Shown: one piece after another, positions 51,452 to 60,801 of the stretch | How positions within the stretch are numbered: position 1 is the stretch's first letter | Layout: every line of letters begins with the position of its first letter | Assembly (NCBI RefSeq): GCF_000577275.2 | Contig: NZ_HG916852.1 | Location: 2,049,001-2,113,000, forward strand | Direction: 5' to 3' | DNA length: 64,000 nucleotides | DNA from: Rhizobium favelukesii | GTDB lineage: Bacteria > Pseudomonadota > Alphaproteobacteria > Rhizobiales > Rhizobiaceae | Translations under genes and position numbers: made by a program | Notes under the pieces: generated by a model | The model's input: the letters and a program-made list of their open reading frames with translations, nothing else | What the model was told of the DNA's origin: nothing | Databases searched by the model: none

Positions 51452-51679
51452 CGGCACCACGGCCTGGCAGCATGAAAGCTGCAAGCCGTACGACACTACA
51501 GGATCGGTGCCGCTGTTAAGTGAACTTTTGGCCCGTTGAAAGGTTCCGCGAAGAAAGCAAAGCCCGACGGGCTAGGGGGCGGCGCCGGGCCATTTGCGGA
51601 CCTGCATAGGGCGATGCTTGGTCCCACAGCGTGTTGGAAACGCTGCATTGGTATAACCGGCGGCGGCGGAAAAGGTTCC

Positions 51680-52753
51680 CTATTGGCAAGCCTCCTCAAG
51701 CCACTTCCATCCAGCAAACTTGTCACCGACCTCGCGCAGGTGAGAGTAGCGTTGCAGGCTGTTCCATGAGCGGTGCCCGCTGACACTTGCGGCGAGCGGA
51801 ATGGTGCGGCCCATCTCGAACAGGCGAGATACGCCTTCATGCCGCAGGTCATGGAAATGAAGGTCATCGATTTCGAGGAACTGGCAGGCCCGGGTGAACG
51901 CCGCACTCACTGCGTCGACACTATACGGGAAGATGCGTTCGCTTTTTCTTGGCATTGCCTTGATGATGCGCAGTGCCTCGGGCGGTAGTTCAACCCAGAC
52001 ATCATTTCCCTTCTTCTGTCCAGGATGCTTCATGTCGCGCACAAGGATGCGGCTGTGCGGCTCGTCAAGGTCATCCCAACGAATGCGGACAACCTCTTCC
52101 TGCCGGCGCGTCGAATAGGTCGCGAAGGCAACAATCTTGTGCATCGGCGAGGACTGCGGGGCGCGCGCTTGGCGGTCGACAAAGTGCTGCATGATCTTGT
52201 CGAGTTCAGGCAGGGTAGGGCGCCGATCGCGCTTCGCTGACTTGCTGATGGTTTCCTGGCGGGACAGAGCCGCTTGCGCGTTTCGCATCGCCTGGTCGTC
52301 GAGAGGAATGCTCCAGAGCGCACGGGCGTCCTTGAATACGGCCGAGAGGTGCGAGATGTAGTTGCCGACGGTCTGTGGCTTCCTGCCGCCGCTCAAAAGC
52401 TCGCGCGCAAAGGCCGATATGTCGCTGGCCTTGATCGCTGCGCAATCCATCGAGGCAATGGCGTATCCCTTGATAGAGCGGAGACATTGCTCTTTCGTGC
52501 GCCCAATGTCTTTCTTCTCTTTGGTGTACAGGTCGATCACGTCGGCCAGCGTAGAGGACTTTGCAGAAGCCCGTTCGATTGCGCCTGGCTGATCCAGTTC
52601 CGATTCACGAAAGCGGATCCACGCCTCGGCTTCGCGCTTCGTATCGAATGTCTTCGCCTCGCGCCAAACTATCGCACCGCCTTTCTTTCTGAGGATTTGA
52701 GCGGTATATCCGGTGCTTCCGTCCTGACGCTTGCGGGCGCTGATGGTTCCCAT
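51680..52753 (-). CDS. Tyrosine recombinase/integrase next to dusA
   Basis: The 357-residue phage-type integrase has an N-terminal arm-binding-like part (MGTISARKRQDGSTGYTAQI), a SAM-like core-binding domain (about 65-165) and an intact catalytic domain: Arg216 in ATYSTRRQEEVVRI, Lys242 in MKHPGQ, His301 and Arg304 in LHFHDLRHEGVSR, His327 and Trp330 in VSGHRSWNSL, and Tyr336 in QRYSHL. It points away from the 5' end of dusA, which is a known attachment target for a family of dusA-specific integrases. No other phage or island genes are seen nearby, so this looks like a remnant. ATG at 52753 is the family-like start. Confidence 0.92.
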   Translation of the reverse strand: MGTISARKRQDGSTGYTAQILRKKGGAIVWREAKTFDTKREAEAWIRFRESELDQPGAIERASAKSSTLADVIDLYTKEKKDIGRTKEQCLRSIKGYAIASMDCAAIKASDISAFARELLSGGRKPQTVGNYISHLSAVFKDARALWSIPLDDQAMRNAQAALSRQETISKSAKRDRRPTLPELDKIMQHFVDRQARAPQSSPMHKIVAFATYSTRRQEEVVRIRWDDLDEPHSRILVRDMKHPGQKKGNDVWVELPPEALRIIKAMPRKSERIFPYSVDAVSAAFTRACQFLEIDDLHFHDLRHEGVSRLFEMGRTIPLAASVSGHRSWNSLQRYSHLREVGDKFAGWKWLEEACQ

Positions 52754-52838
52754 GGTACGAGATTTCTCCCTCGAAGTACTACAATGTTGTATCTTACGCT
52801 GAAAAACGGTGCAACAGGCGGAAAGAGCCTGACAAAGC

Positions 52839-53885
52839 ATGACAAAGACCACCGAGGCTAACGAATTGAATTTCTACCAGAAAGCCTTGATTTCAAGGGT
52901 TCCGATCTTCGCCGTTGCGCCGATGATCGACTGGACCGATCGACATTGTCGCTATTTCCACCGGCAAATCAGCCGCAATGCGCTGCTCTACACGGAAATG
53001 GTCGTGGCCGATGCGATCATCCATGGGCCGCGCGAACGTCTCCTGTCCTTCGATGCGGTGGAGCATCCGGTGGCGCTGCAGCTCGGCGGGTCAGATCCGG
53101 CAAAGCTCGCAGAAGCGGTCCTGATCGCCGCGCCCTATGGCTACGACGAGATCAACCTGAATGTCGGCTGCCCCTCGGACCGGGTGCAGTCGGGCACCTT
53201 CGGCGCCTGCCTGATGCTGACGCCGGAGACGGTGGCGGCCTGCGTCAAGGCGATGAAGGCGGTTGCCGACCGGCCCGTGACGGTGAAGTGCCGGATCGGC
53301 GTCGACGAGCAGGATCCGGAAGCGGCTCTGCCCGATCTTCTTGACCGGGTGGTCGATGCCGGCGCCGACGCCGTCTGGATCCACGCGCGCAAGGCGTGGC
53401 TCAAGGGCCTGTCGCCGAAGGAGAACCGCGAAATCCCGCCGCTCGACTACGAGATCGTCTACCGCATGAAACGGGCGCGGCCGGATGTCTTCATCGGCAT
53501 CAACGGCGGCATCCAGACGCTGGACGAGGCGGCCGCTCACTTGAATCATATCGACGGCATCATGCTCGGACGCGCGGCCTACCAGAACGCCGCTGTTCTC
53601 GCCGACGTCGATCAGCGATTCTACGGTGCAGCGGCCCAGGAGGCTGATTGGGGCGCGATCCGCGACCGGATGATGGCCTATGCCGAGCGCCATATCGAAA
53701 GCGGCGGGCGGATGCAGCAGGTGGCGCGGCACATGGTCGGGCTGTTTACCGGGCTGCCCGGCGCGCGGCGCTATCGGCAGATCCTTTCGACCGATGCGGT
53801 GAAGACAGGGGCGGGGCCCGAGGTGATCGCGGCTGCCTTCGCGGCGGTGGATTTCGAAGGCGCGCGGGAAGCGGTCGGCGCCTAG
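52839..53885 (+). CDS. dusA: tRNA-dihydrouridine synthase DusA
   Basis: The 348-residue FMN enzyme reduces uridines in the D-loop of tRNA. Motifs are FAVAPMIDWTDRHCRYFHRQ, LLYTEMVVADAIIHG, NLNVGCPSDRVQSGTFGACL with catalytic Cys111, WIHARKAWLKGLSPKENREI, and INGGIQTLDEAAAHL. The divergent integrase starts only 85 nt upstream, so the promoter and perhaps the first 20 codons (MTKTTEANELNFYQKALISR) may have been supplied by an integrated element rather than by the ancestral gene. Confidence 0.95.
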   Translation: MTKTTEANELNFYQKALISRVPIFAVAPMIDWTDRHCRYFHRQISRNALLYTEMVVADAIIHGPRERLLSFDAVEHPVALQLGGSDPAKLAEAVLIAAPYGYDEINLNVGCPSDRVQSGTFGACLMLTPETVAACVKAMKAVADRPVTVKCRIGVDEQDPEAALPDLLDRVVDAGADAVWIHARKAWLKGLSPKENREIPPLDYEIVYRMKRARPDVFIGINGGIQTLDEAAAHLNHIDGIMLGRAAYQNAAVLADVDQRFYGAAAQEADWGAIRDRMMAYAERHIESGGRMQQVARHMVGLFTGLPGARRYRQILSTDAVKTGAGPEVIAAAFAAVDFEGAREAVGA

Positions 53886-53981
53886 AGAGCGGTCAGGCAA
53901 GGCGGCCCCTCTTCGAGCCGGCGCCCGCTGCCACGATCGCTTTCCTCAACGGCCCTCCTGCCCATCCCCGCAAACGAAAAC

Positions 53982-54014
53982 GGCGCCCCTTGCGGAGCGC
54001 CGTTCCATCCTGCC
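53982..54014 (-). terminator. Terminator of the cold shock gene
   Basis: On the minus strand AACGGCGC pairs with GCGCCGTT around an 10-nt loop region, followed by TTCGTTTG. It lies 18 nt after the stop of the csp gene and could also serve dusA in the other direction. Confidence 0.8.
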
Positions 54015-54031
54015 GAAACAGGAAATTTAGA

Positions 54032-54244
54032 TTAGTTGGCCGAGATGTTGACGGCCTTCGGGCCCTTGCCCATGCGATCCGGCTCGGTGTCGAAGGTTAC
54101 CTGCTGGCCTTCGCGGAGCGACGGGATGCGGGAAGCCTGGAGCGCGGAGATGTGAACGAAAACGTCCTTCGCGCCGCCATCCGGAGTGATGAAACCAAAA
54201 CCCTTGTCCTGGTTGAAGAATTTTACGACGCCTTTGGTGGCCAT
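54032..54244 (-). CDS. CspA-family cold shock protein
   Basis: The 70-residue single-domain OB-fold protein has RNP1-like [10 protein letters not shown] and RNP2-like DVFVHISAL. It binds single-stranded nucleic acid and melts RNA structure, often at low temperature. ATG at 54244 follows AAAAGGACTATCCC. The 5' untranslated region extends into a gene-poor region, as is usual for csp genes whose leader is regulatory. Rhizobial genomes carry several such genes, so the exact paralogue name is not assigned. Confidence 0.95.
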   Translation of the reverse strand: MATKGVVKFFNQDKGFGFITPDGGAKDVFVHISALQASRIPSLREGQQVTFDTEPDRMGKGPKAVNISAN

Positions 54245-54814
54245 TGGGATAGTCCTTTTCCCTTAGTCTGTCTGGTATCCATCCCCCCGAGAGGAAATGG
54301 ACGGCTTTAGCTTTCGCGCTCCCTCATCGAAATTCAGCGCGCGAAGGGTCAGTCGAGTAGTTCACGAACGGGGAAAGAACGTCTACGCACGCGGGTGTCC
54401 CCCACGCTGCCTTCCTGCCGGAAGGCGTTACCACATCAGTCCAGTCACCGGCATGCAAATGCCCGAGAGCTGCATTTGGTGACAGCATTCGAAGCAAAAG
54501 GCAAGCGGCAATATTGTGGCACGCGATTCCGCGCGCCGGGAATGGCCAAAGATTCAGACACTTGACGAAAGGTAAGGATGCACAGCCGGCACTGTATCTT
54601 TTCCGGATTCTGTGCCGGAACGGCGCTGTTTCGGCGTTTTCGCACCCTCCGCCTCGATCCAGCCTCATCTGAAAAAGGTGCAAATGACGCCGTCAAGTGC
54701 CCGTTTGGCGGTTTGTGCTCGCAACGCCGGTCTCTCTGCAGCCCCCTATGTGTGCCGCACTTGCCCGGATGATGCGTGTTCTTGTGAAACACTGCAATCA
54801 TTCGTGGCCATAGC
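54245..54814. other. Gene-free stretch upstream of the cold shock gene
   Basis: No supported gene. The first 100-150 nt (54245-54390) should contain the leader and promoter of the minus-strand cold shock gene. The remainder shows only short overlapping reading frames with no family resemblance. Confidence 0.4.
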
Positions 54815-54954
54815 CGTCATGCCGGCTTGATCCGGCATCCAGCGGCGCGATGTCGATCGCGCGAAGGCCATTTTGGGTTCGGGTTCATGTTCGCTGATCC
54901 ATTCACCACGCGGACACGCGGTGAATGGATCCCGGATCAAGTCCGGGATGACGG
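54815..54954. repeat. Rhizobial intergenic mosaic-type palindromic repeat
   Basis: The outer arms, GTCATGCCGGCTTGATCCGG at about 54817 and the reverse of GGATCAAGTCCGGGATGAC at about 54934-54952, are near-complementary. Between them an inner hairpin pairs CCATTCACC (54899-54907) with GGTGAATGG (54920-54928) around CGCGGACACG-like sequence. This nested inverted-repeat layout fits the small non-coding palindromic elements of rhizobia (RIME-like). It lies directly behind the uvrB stop. Confidence 0.7.
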
Positions 54955-54967
54955 GAAGAGGGTCAGG

Positions 54968-57900
54968 TCAGCGCCCCGGTCGCCCGGTCTTCCCCTTTGT
55001 CCTGCCCTTGCGCTTTTGCTCGGCCGGGTCCTCGTAGGAGCCAATGCCCGTCTTGCCGCGGACGAGGGGGCGCGGGTCGTCGGTGGGTCCTCGGGTCTCG
55101 CTGCGCTCGCCCGAGGATGACGACGGAGAGGGAAGCGGCGAGGCGCGCTTCTTCGTACCGATCGATTCCCCTGGCTTTTCCGGCAGCGCGCCGCTGACCG
55201 GTCTTTCGGTGCGGCCGACGGTCATTTCGTCGAGGCTGTTGCGGCGGAAGAGGCTCTTGCGCGCGGGCTCGGCGATGTCGCGGCCCATTTCGTCTCGGTC
55301 CGGCTTGCGGAAGAGGGGCGTTGCGGTGTCGGTGCCCGGGCCCATGTCGTCGAGGCCGGGCTTTGCGAAGTAGGAGGTTCCTCGCCCGCCCTCGTGGTTC
55401 GAGACGGCCCTTTGGGCCTCCTCACGATGAGGGCTCTCACTGTGGCCACGGCTCGCTGCTGCGTCCCCACCCCGAGGGCTACCCGCTGCAGTCGTCGCTC
55501 CGTCCTCATCCTGAGGCGGTCGCGCAGCGCCCCTCGAAGGACGAGGGCGGCCGCCTTCCATCGCCCTGGATTCTTCGCGGGCCAGAGGGTCGTCCATGGC
55601 TGCGAGTTCGACGGCCCTGAGGCGCTTGATCTCGTCGCGCAGACGCGCGGCCTTTTCGAAGTCCAGGTCGGCGGCGGCGTCGCGCATCTGTTTTTCCAGC
55701 GCGTTGAGATGGGTCTGCAGGTTGGCGCCGACGAGGTTTCCGCCGTCCGCAAAGCCCTTGCCTGACGCACCCGAGATGTCGGCGCGGACGTGGTCGCGTT
55801 CGTAGACGGAGTCGAGGATGTCGGAGATCTTCGCCTTGACCGATTCCGGGGTGATGCCGTGTTCGGCATTGTAGGCCATCTGCTTTTCGCGGCGGCGGCC
55901 GGTTTCCTCCATCGCCCGCTTCATCGAGCCGGTGACGTTGTCGGCGTAGAGTATGACCTTGCCGTCGACGTTTCTTGCGGCGCGGCCGATGGTCTGGACC
56001 AGCGAGGTTTCGGAGCGCAGGAAGCCTTCCTTGTCGGCATCGAGGATGGCGACGAAGCCGCATTCGGGAATGTCGAGGCCTTCGCGCAGAAGGTTGATGC
56101 CGACGAGCACGTCGAAGGCGCCGAGGCGGAGATCGCGGATGATCTCGATGCGCTCCAGCGTGTCGATGTCGGAGTGCATGTAGCGGACGCGCACGCCCTG
56201 CTCGTGCAGGTATTCGGTGAGGTCTTCGGCCATGCGTTTGGTGAGCACGGTGCAGAGGGTGCGGTAGCCCTTGGCCGCGGTCTCGCGGATCTCGCCGAGC
56301 ACGTCGTCGACCTGGCTGCGGGCGGAGCGGACCTCGACGGGCGGGTCGATGAGGCCGGTCGGGCGGATCACCTGTTCGGCGAAGACGCCGCCGGACTGAT
56401 CCATCTCCCAGCCGCCTGGCGTGGCCGAGACCGCGATGGTGTCGGGGCGCATCGCGTCCCATTCCTCGAAGCGCAGCGGCCGGTTGTCCATGCAGGAGGG
56501 CAGGCGGAAGCCGTATTCGGCGAGCGTCGCCTTGCGGCGGAAGTCGCCGCGGTACATGCCGCCGATCTGCGGCACGGTGACGTGGCTTTCGTCGATGAAG
56601 ACGATGGCGTTGTCGGGGACGTACTCGAACAAGGTCGGCGGCGGGTCGCCTGGGTCGCGGCCGGTGAGGTAGCGCGAATAGTTCTCGATGCCCTGACAGG
56701 AGCCGGTGGCTTCGAGCATTTCAATATCGTAGCGGGTGCGCTGCTCCAGACGCTGGGCCTCCAGCAGGCGACCGGCCTTCTCAAGCTCGACGAGGCGGCC
56801 CTTCAGCTCCTCCTTGATCGACTTGATGGCAGCGTTCAGCGTCGGGCGCGGGGTGACATAGTGCGAATTGGCGTAGATCTTCACCGATTTCAGGTCGCCG
56901 GTCTTCTGGCCGGTCAACGGGTCGAACTCGGTGATGGCGTCGACCTCGTCGCCGAACATGGAGATGCGCCAGGCCGCGTCTTCCAAGTGGGCCGGGAAGA
57001 TCTCGATCGTATCGCCGCGGACACGGAAGGAGCCGCGCTGGAAATCCATGTCGCGGCGCTTGTACTGCTGGGCGACGAGGTCGGCCAAGAGCTGGCGCTG
57101 GTCGAGTCGGTCCCCGACATTCATCTGGAAGGTCATGGCGGTATAGGTCTCGACCGAGCCAATGCCGTAGATGCAGGACACGGAGGCGACGATGATGCAG
57201 TCGTCGCGTTCGAGCAGCGAGCGCGTCGCCGAGTGGCGCATCCGGTCGATCTGCTCGTTGATCGAGGATTCCTTCTCGATATAGGTGTCGGAGCGCGGGA
57301 CGTAGGCTTCCGGCTGGTAGTAGTCGTAATAGGAGACGAAGTACTCGACGGCGTTATCAGGGAAGAAGTTCTTGAACTCTGAATAGAGCTGGGCGGCGAG
57401 CGTCTTGTTCGGCGCCAGGATGAGCGCCGGGCGCTGCGTTTGCTCGATCACCTTGGCCATGGTGAAGGTCTTGCCGGAGCCGGTGACGCCGAGCAACACC
57501 TGGGAACGGTCGCCGTTCTCCAGGCCCTCGACGAGGTCCCTGATGGCGGTCGGCTGGTCGCCGGCGGGCTGGTATTCGCTGTCCATTCGGATCGAGATGC
57601 CGCCCTCGGATTTCTCCGGCCGCGCGGGACGGTGCGGCGTCCAGATCTTGCCGTTCTTGTGCAGCGGGTTGCCGCTCTCGATCAGCGCCGACAGTGCCTC
57701 GACAGTGGCGGTGACGGCGGTGCCGGCCTGCAGCGAGGCGGCCTCCTCCAGCGTCGTATCCATGCCCGCAACCGGGTTGAGGCCGGCTGCCGCGCGGGTC
57801 TTCGGGTCGGTCGAGCCGCCCATCGACGTGCCGCGTGCGGATTTCGACGCGGCGATCTCCACTTTCTTGCGATGCTTGCCCGCCTTTGAGGCGATTTGCC

Positions 57901-58051
57901 GCTGGGTCTCGACGCCGGAGGCCTCCGCATCGGCTTCCAACTGCTTCACCCAGTCGGCGACGGAACCCTCAAGAGGGGCGCCTTCAAAAGACGGCTGTGG
58001 GGCTTCCTCGAAGCCATTCGGGGCGGGAGATTTCTTCGGAGTTTTGGCCAT
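54968..58051 (-). CDS. uvrB: Excinuclease ABC subunit B UvrB with long N- and C-terminal extensions
   Basis: The 1027-residue protein is far longer than the roughly 670 residues of enterobacterial UvrB. Residues 1-155 are a rhizobial N-terminal extension. The core begins [20 protein letters not shown]; Walker [20 protein letters not shown] near 185; the beta-hairpin region [20 protein letters not shown]; Walker B-like [15 protein letters not shown]; helicase motif [19 protein letters not shown]; and the UVR motif [20 protein letters not shown] near 787. The tail of about 215 residues is low-complexity and contains sequence from palindromic repeats. UvrB verifies DNA damage with UvrA and recruits UvrC. 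ATG at 58051 ([11 protein letters not shown]) is preferred to 58102. Confidence 0.95.
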   Translation of the reverse strand: MAKTPKKSPAPNGFEEAPQPSFEGAPLEGSVADWVKQLEADAEASGVETQRQIASKAGKHRKKVEIAASKSARGTSMGGSTDPKTRAAAGLNPVAGMDTTLEEAASLQAGTAVTATVEALSALIESGNPLHKNGKIWTPHRPARPEKSEGGISIRMDSEYQPAGDQPTAIRDLVEGLENGDRSQVLLGVTGSGKTFTMAKVIEQTQRPALILAPNKTLAAQLYSEFKNFFPDNAVEYFVSYYDYYQPEAYVPRSDTYIEKESSINEQIDRMRHSATRSLLERDDCIIVASVSCIYGIGSVETYTAMTFQMNVGDRLDQRQLLADLVAQQYKRRDMDFQRGSFRVRGDTIEIFPAHLEDAAWRISMFGDEVDAITEFDPLTGQKTGDLKSVKIYANSHYVTPRPTLNAAIKSIKEELKGRLVELEKAGRLLEAQRLEQRTRYDIEMLEATGSCQGIENYSRYLTGRDPGDPPPTLFEYVPDNAIVFIDESHVTVPQIGGMYRGDFRRKATLAEYGFRLPSCMDNRPLRFEEWDAMRPDTIAVSATPGGWEMDQSGGVFAEQVIRPTGLIDPPVEVRSARSQVDDVLGEIRETAAKGYRTLCTVLTKRMAEDLTEYLHEQGVRVRYMHSDIDTLERIEIIRDLRLGAFDVLVGINLLREGLDIPECGFVAILDADKEGFLRSETSLVQTIGRAARNVDGKVILYADNVTGSMKRAMEETGRRREKQMAYNAEHGITPESVKAKISDILDSVYERDHVRADISGASGKGFADGGNLVGANLQTHLNALEKQMRDAAADLDFEKAARLRDEIKRLRAVELAAMDDPLAREESRAMEGGRPRPSRGAARPPQDEDGATTAAGSPRGGDAAASRGHSESPHREEAQRAVSNHEGGRGTSYFAKPGLDDMGPGTDTATPLFRKPDRDEMGRDIAEPARKSLFRRNSLDEMTVGRTERPVSGALPEKPGESIGTKKRASPLPSPSSSSGERSETRGPTDDPRPLVRGKTGIGSYEDPAEQKRKGRTKGKTGRPGR
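55089..55116. repeat. Palindromic repeat A within the uvrB tail
   Basis: CCTCGGG and CCCGAGG enclose TCTCGCTGCGCTCG, which is itself partly palindromic. This is a familiar alphaproteobacterial intergenic palindrome, but here it is read in frame in uvrB (as [11 protein letters not shown]). Confidence 0.6.
55389..55433. repeat. Palindromic repeat B within the uvrB tail
   Basis: CCCTCGTGGTTCGAGACGG at the left and CCTCCTCACGATGAGGG at the right form an imperfect stem around GGCCCTTTGGGCC, an inner perfect palindrome. It is read in frame in uvrB (as [16 protein letters not shown]). Confidence 0.65.
55500..55547. repeat. Palindromic repeat C within the uvrB tail
   Basis: CGTCCTCATCCTGAGG at the left pairs with CCTCGAAGGACGAGG at the right around CGGTCGCGCAGCGCC. 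It is read in frame in uvrB (as [14 protein letters not shown]). Confidence 0.65.
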
Positions 58052-58240
58052 GGGCGGAATATGGCGGGAGTCATTGCGAAAGTGAAGAGGCAAAGAGTAC
58101 AAAAGGGAAACAAATGAATCGTTCGGATTTGGTAAACAGTGGCGTTCGATTTTCTCCTAACCCGCTGTCGGCTGAGGCCGCGGTGGGACGTCCTTGACAT
58201 CTGAGGCGGGCTGCGAAGAGGCCCACGAAGGGGAGTAGAC

Positions 58241-58900
58241 ATGAGAAAGATCATCACAGGTGCATTCGCCAGTCTCGACGGCGTCATGCAGGCGCCGGGC
58301 GGCCCGCATGAGGACCCAATCGGCGGCTTCAAGTATGGCGGCTGGGCCGCCCCTTATTTTGACCAGGCGATGGGGGAGGCCGTGGGCGAGATGTTCGCCA
58401 ATCCCTTCGATTTGCTGCTCGGCCGCAAGACCTATGATATCTTCGCCGCGCATTGGCCCTATGTCGCTGCCGACGACCCGATCGGACCGCTGTTCGATCG
58501 AATCACCAAGTACGTTGCGACCCGTAACCCGGACCTGAAGCTCAGCTGGCAGAACAGCCAAGTGCTCGGCGCCGACGTCGTCGGTGTGATCAAGGCGCTA
58601 AAGAGCAGCGATGGCCCGGATCTCCTGACGCAGGGATCGACCGACTTCCTGCAGACCTTGTTCCAAAACGACCTGGTCGACGAACTGCATATTTCATTCT
58701 TTCCCGTTGTGCTCGGCAAAGGCAAGAAACTGTTCGGCGACGGCGCCTTTCCGGGCGCGCTGAAACTCGTCGGTTCGAAGGTCTCCGGTTCCGGCGTGAC
58801 GGTGAACAAATATGTCCGAAGCGGCGACATCATCACCGGCTCGTTCGAATTCGAGCAGCCCACTGCGGCAGAGCTGGAGCGGCGCAGGAAGCTGAGCTGA
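58241..58900 (+). CDS. Dihydrofolate reductase-like (RibD C-terminal domain) family protein
   Basis: The 219-residue protein opens RKIITGAFASLDGVMQAPGG and continues with PFDLLLGRKTYDIFAAHWPY, the DHFR/RibD-C nucleotide-binding pattern. Later come LLTQGSTDFLQTLFQNDLVD and ELHISFFPVVLGKGKKLFGD, diagnostic of this stand-alone family. An NADPH-dependent reductase role is likely but the substrate is unknown. ATG at 58241 follows GAAGGGGAG; a TTGACA hexamer at 58193 may be the -35 box. Confidence 0.88.
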   Translation: MRKIITGAFASLDGVMQAPGGPHEDPIGGFKYGGWAAPYFDQAMGEAVGEMFANPFDLLLGRKTYDIFAAHWPYVAADDPIGPLFDRITKYVATRNPDLKLSWQNSQVLGADVVGVIKALKSSDGPDLLTQGSTDFLQTLFQNDLVDELHISFFPVVLGKGKKLFGDGAFPGALKLVGSKVSGSGVTVNKYVRSGDIITGSFEFEQPTAAELERRRKLS

Positions 58901-58996
58901 GGCGATGGGATGGGGTGCCGTCTTGAACCAAATGAGGAGCAGCGGATCCCGGCGCTGCTCTTCGTTTTCCTTGGACGCGGTTTCCAGAGGTGAGTC

Positions 58997-59322
58997 GTGG
59001 AGGAGCTTCCGCTGATCAAAACGCGGCGCAAGGGCAAAAACTCTATTCAGAGCATGCTGATCCCGAGCGAGACGATGGTCGCCGACGAATTGCGCGCCGC
59101 CCGGCCGGGCCATCTGTCGGATATCGCGGAGTAAGGCGCGCACTCGCGGCGAAGTACGAAGCGGATGCGTGCTGCCCGGTGACCGTGCACCGGCATCTGG
59201 TACGCATCAGCCAGGACGACAGCGCTCCCTTTTGGCGCGTTGTCGACCCCGAACGGCCGTTCGCCCGACGCATGGTAGGCGGGCCGGATCATATCCGCGA
59301 GAAGCTTGCCGCCGAGCGCTGA
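58997..59322 (+). pseudogene. Frameshifted MGMT-like (methylated-DNA methyltransferase-fold) gene
   Basis: From GTG 58997 the frame reads SMLIPSETMVADELRAARPG then HLSDIAE and stops at 59133. The next frame continues without a gap as VRRALAAKYEADACCPVTVH, RHLVRISQDDSAPFWRVVDP and ERPFARRMVGGPDHIREKLA to 59322. Inserting one G after GCGGAG at about 59132 would restore a single protein of about 109 residues. The join resembles the small MGMT/ATL-like family that has EGxVxTxxDLxxALA and CPVT motifs. It is a recent single-base loss or a sequencing error. Confidence 0.65.
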
Positions 59323-59481
59323 GCGACGGTCAAACTGTCGCAGGCGGGAACCACGACAGCATTGCTGACGTTAGCCGAGGCTGCCTGTCACAGCTTCGAC
59401 CTCGCCCGTCCCTGGTCGATCCCTCTCTTCGACGGCATCCGGACATTGCCCGCCTCGCCGCCGCTTTCGGACGGAGGAACA

Positions 59482-60732
59482 ATGATGTCCGCACTGCAGA
59501 GCCTGCGCGCGCTCACCCCGCAGCAGCGCAACACCGTGATCGCCAGCTATCTCGGCTGGACGCTCGATGCCTTCGATTTCTTCATTCTGGTTTTCGTTCT
59601 TAAGCACATTGCAGAGGAGTTTCATACCGACGTTCCGGCCGTGTCGGTTGCGATCTTCCTGACGCTGGCCATGCGGCCGCTCGGCGCGCTGCTGTTCGGG
59701 CTGGCGTCGGACAAATACGGCCGGCGGATCACATTGATGGTCAATGTGCTGTTCTATTCACTGTTCGAGTTCCTGACCGGCTTTTCCACCGGGCTGACCA
59801 TGTTCATCGTGCTGAGAGCGCTCTACGGCATCGTCATGGGGGGCGAGTGGGGCGTCGGCGCCTCACTCGTCATGGAGACCGTGCCGGAGGAAAGCCGCGG
59901 CATCGTTTCCGGCATCCTGCAGGCCGGCTACCCCTCGGGCTATCTGCTTGCCTCGATTGTCTTCTTCCTGCTCTTTCCGGTCATCGGCTGGCGCGGCATG
60001 TTCTTCGTCGGCGCACTGCCGGCGCTGTTGGTGTTCTATATCAGGCGCAATGTCGAGGAGAGCCCGGCCTTCCTCAAGCGCCGGGAGCAGGGACGGCGGC
60101 CTTTCCTCAGCGTGCTGCGGGAGAATGTGCCGCTGTTCATATGGGTCGTGCTGCTGATGACGGCGTTCAACTTCTTCAGCCACGGCACGCAGGACATCTA
60201 TCCGACCTTCCTGGAAACACAACGTAACTATGACAGCTACACAACGGGCGCGATCGCGATCGTCTACAATATCGGCGCGATCTGCGGCGGCCTGTTCTTC
60301 GGCGCGCTGTCGCAGCAGATTGGCCGCAGGAAAGCGATCGTTATCGCTTCGCTGATCGCCGTGCCGGTGGCGCCGCTCTGGGTCTATGCGCCGGGGCCGG
60401 TGCTGCTCGCCGTCGGCGCCTTCCTCATGCAGTTCTTCGTGCAGGGCGCCTGGGGCATCGTGCCGGTGCACCTGAACGAACTGTCGCCGGACGAGGTGCG
60501 CGGGACCTTCCCGGGCTTTGCCTACCAGCTCGGCAATCTGCTGGCCTCCGGCAATGCGACGCTGCAGGCGGGGCTGGCCGCGCATTGGGACGGCGACTAT
60601 GCCTACGCGCTCCTGATCGTGGCGGTGATCGTCGCCATCGTCGTCGCGCTGCTTGCCGGCTTCGGCTTCGAGAAGAAGGACGTGCGGTTCGGCACGGATG
60701 AGGCAGAGGAGCCGCACGGCGTGCGCGCATGA
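59482..60732 (+). CDS. MFS transporter of the sialate/carboxylate:H+ symporter type
   Basis: The 416-residue protein has 12 hydrophobic segments. The family features are VIASYLGWTLDAFDFFILVF near residue 20 and GLASDKYGRRITLMVNVLFY as loop 2-3, followed by GIVMGGEWGVGASLVMETVP and EESRGIVSGILQAGYPSGYL. These place it with the JEN1/NanT/lactate-pyruvate branch. The substrate is probably a monocarboxylate. ATG at 59482 follows GGAGGAAC; the longer frame from 59362 lies in leader sequence. No partner genes are present. Confidence 0.88.
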   Translation: MMSALQSLRALTPQQRNTVIASYLGWTLDAFDFFILVFVLKHIAEEFHTDVPAVSVAIFLTLAMRPLGALLFGLASDKYGRRITLMVNVLFYSLFEFLTGFSTGLTMFIVLRALYGIVMGGEWGVGASLVMETVPEESRGIVSGILQAGYPSGYLLASIVFFLLFPVIGWRGMFFVGALPALLVFYIRRNVEESPAFLKRREQGRRPFLSVLRENVPLFIWVVLLMTAFNFFSHGTQDIYPTFLETQRNYDSYTTGAIAIVYNIGAICGGLFFGALSQQIGRRKAIVIASLIAVPVAPLWVYAPGPVLLAVGAFLMQFFVQGAWGIVPVHLNELSPDEVRGTFPGFAYQLGNLLASGNATLQAGLAAHWDGDYAYALLIVAVIVAIVVALLAGFGFEKKDVRFGTDEAEEPHGVRA

Positions 60733-60801
60733 TCGGACAAGCGAACCGCTGAAGGCAGGCGCGGCATGGCCGCGCCTGCATTTCTTTCGACTACCCTTGG
60801 G

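Larger units (their letters stand above)
50864..51679. other. Gene-free 816-nt stretch with facing terminators
   Basis: No convincing protein gene. It includes a stem-loop at about 50955-50982 (arms GACCGCCTCAA and TTGAGACGGTC, one mismatch), and two terminator hairpins that face each other at 51382-51408 (plus) and 51425-51451 (minus). The minus-strand one suits the integrase. The plus-strand one has no protein gene before it. The stretch may be left-over sequence of an integrated element. Confidence 0.45.

Noticed and set aside
50941..51540. tRNA gene as attachment site for the integrase
   Set aside because: No cloverleaf or CCA-end pattern was found; the dusA 5' end is the better attachment candidate.
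55790..57382. 530-codon open frame on the plus strand inside uvrB
   Set aside because: Mirror frame of the UvrB core; low-complexity Val/Gly/Asp/Leu translation with no motif.
55790..58051. Frameshift or fusion as the reason for the large size of UvrB
   Set aside because: Core motifs are continuous in one frame, and a long N-terminal extension is usual in rhizobia; only the tail has repeat-derived parts.
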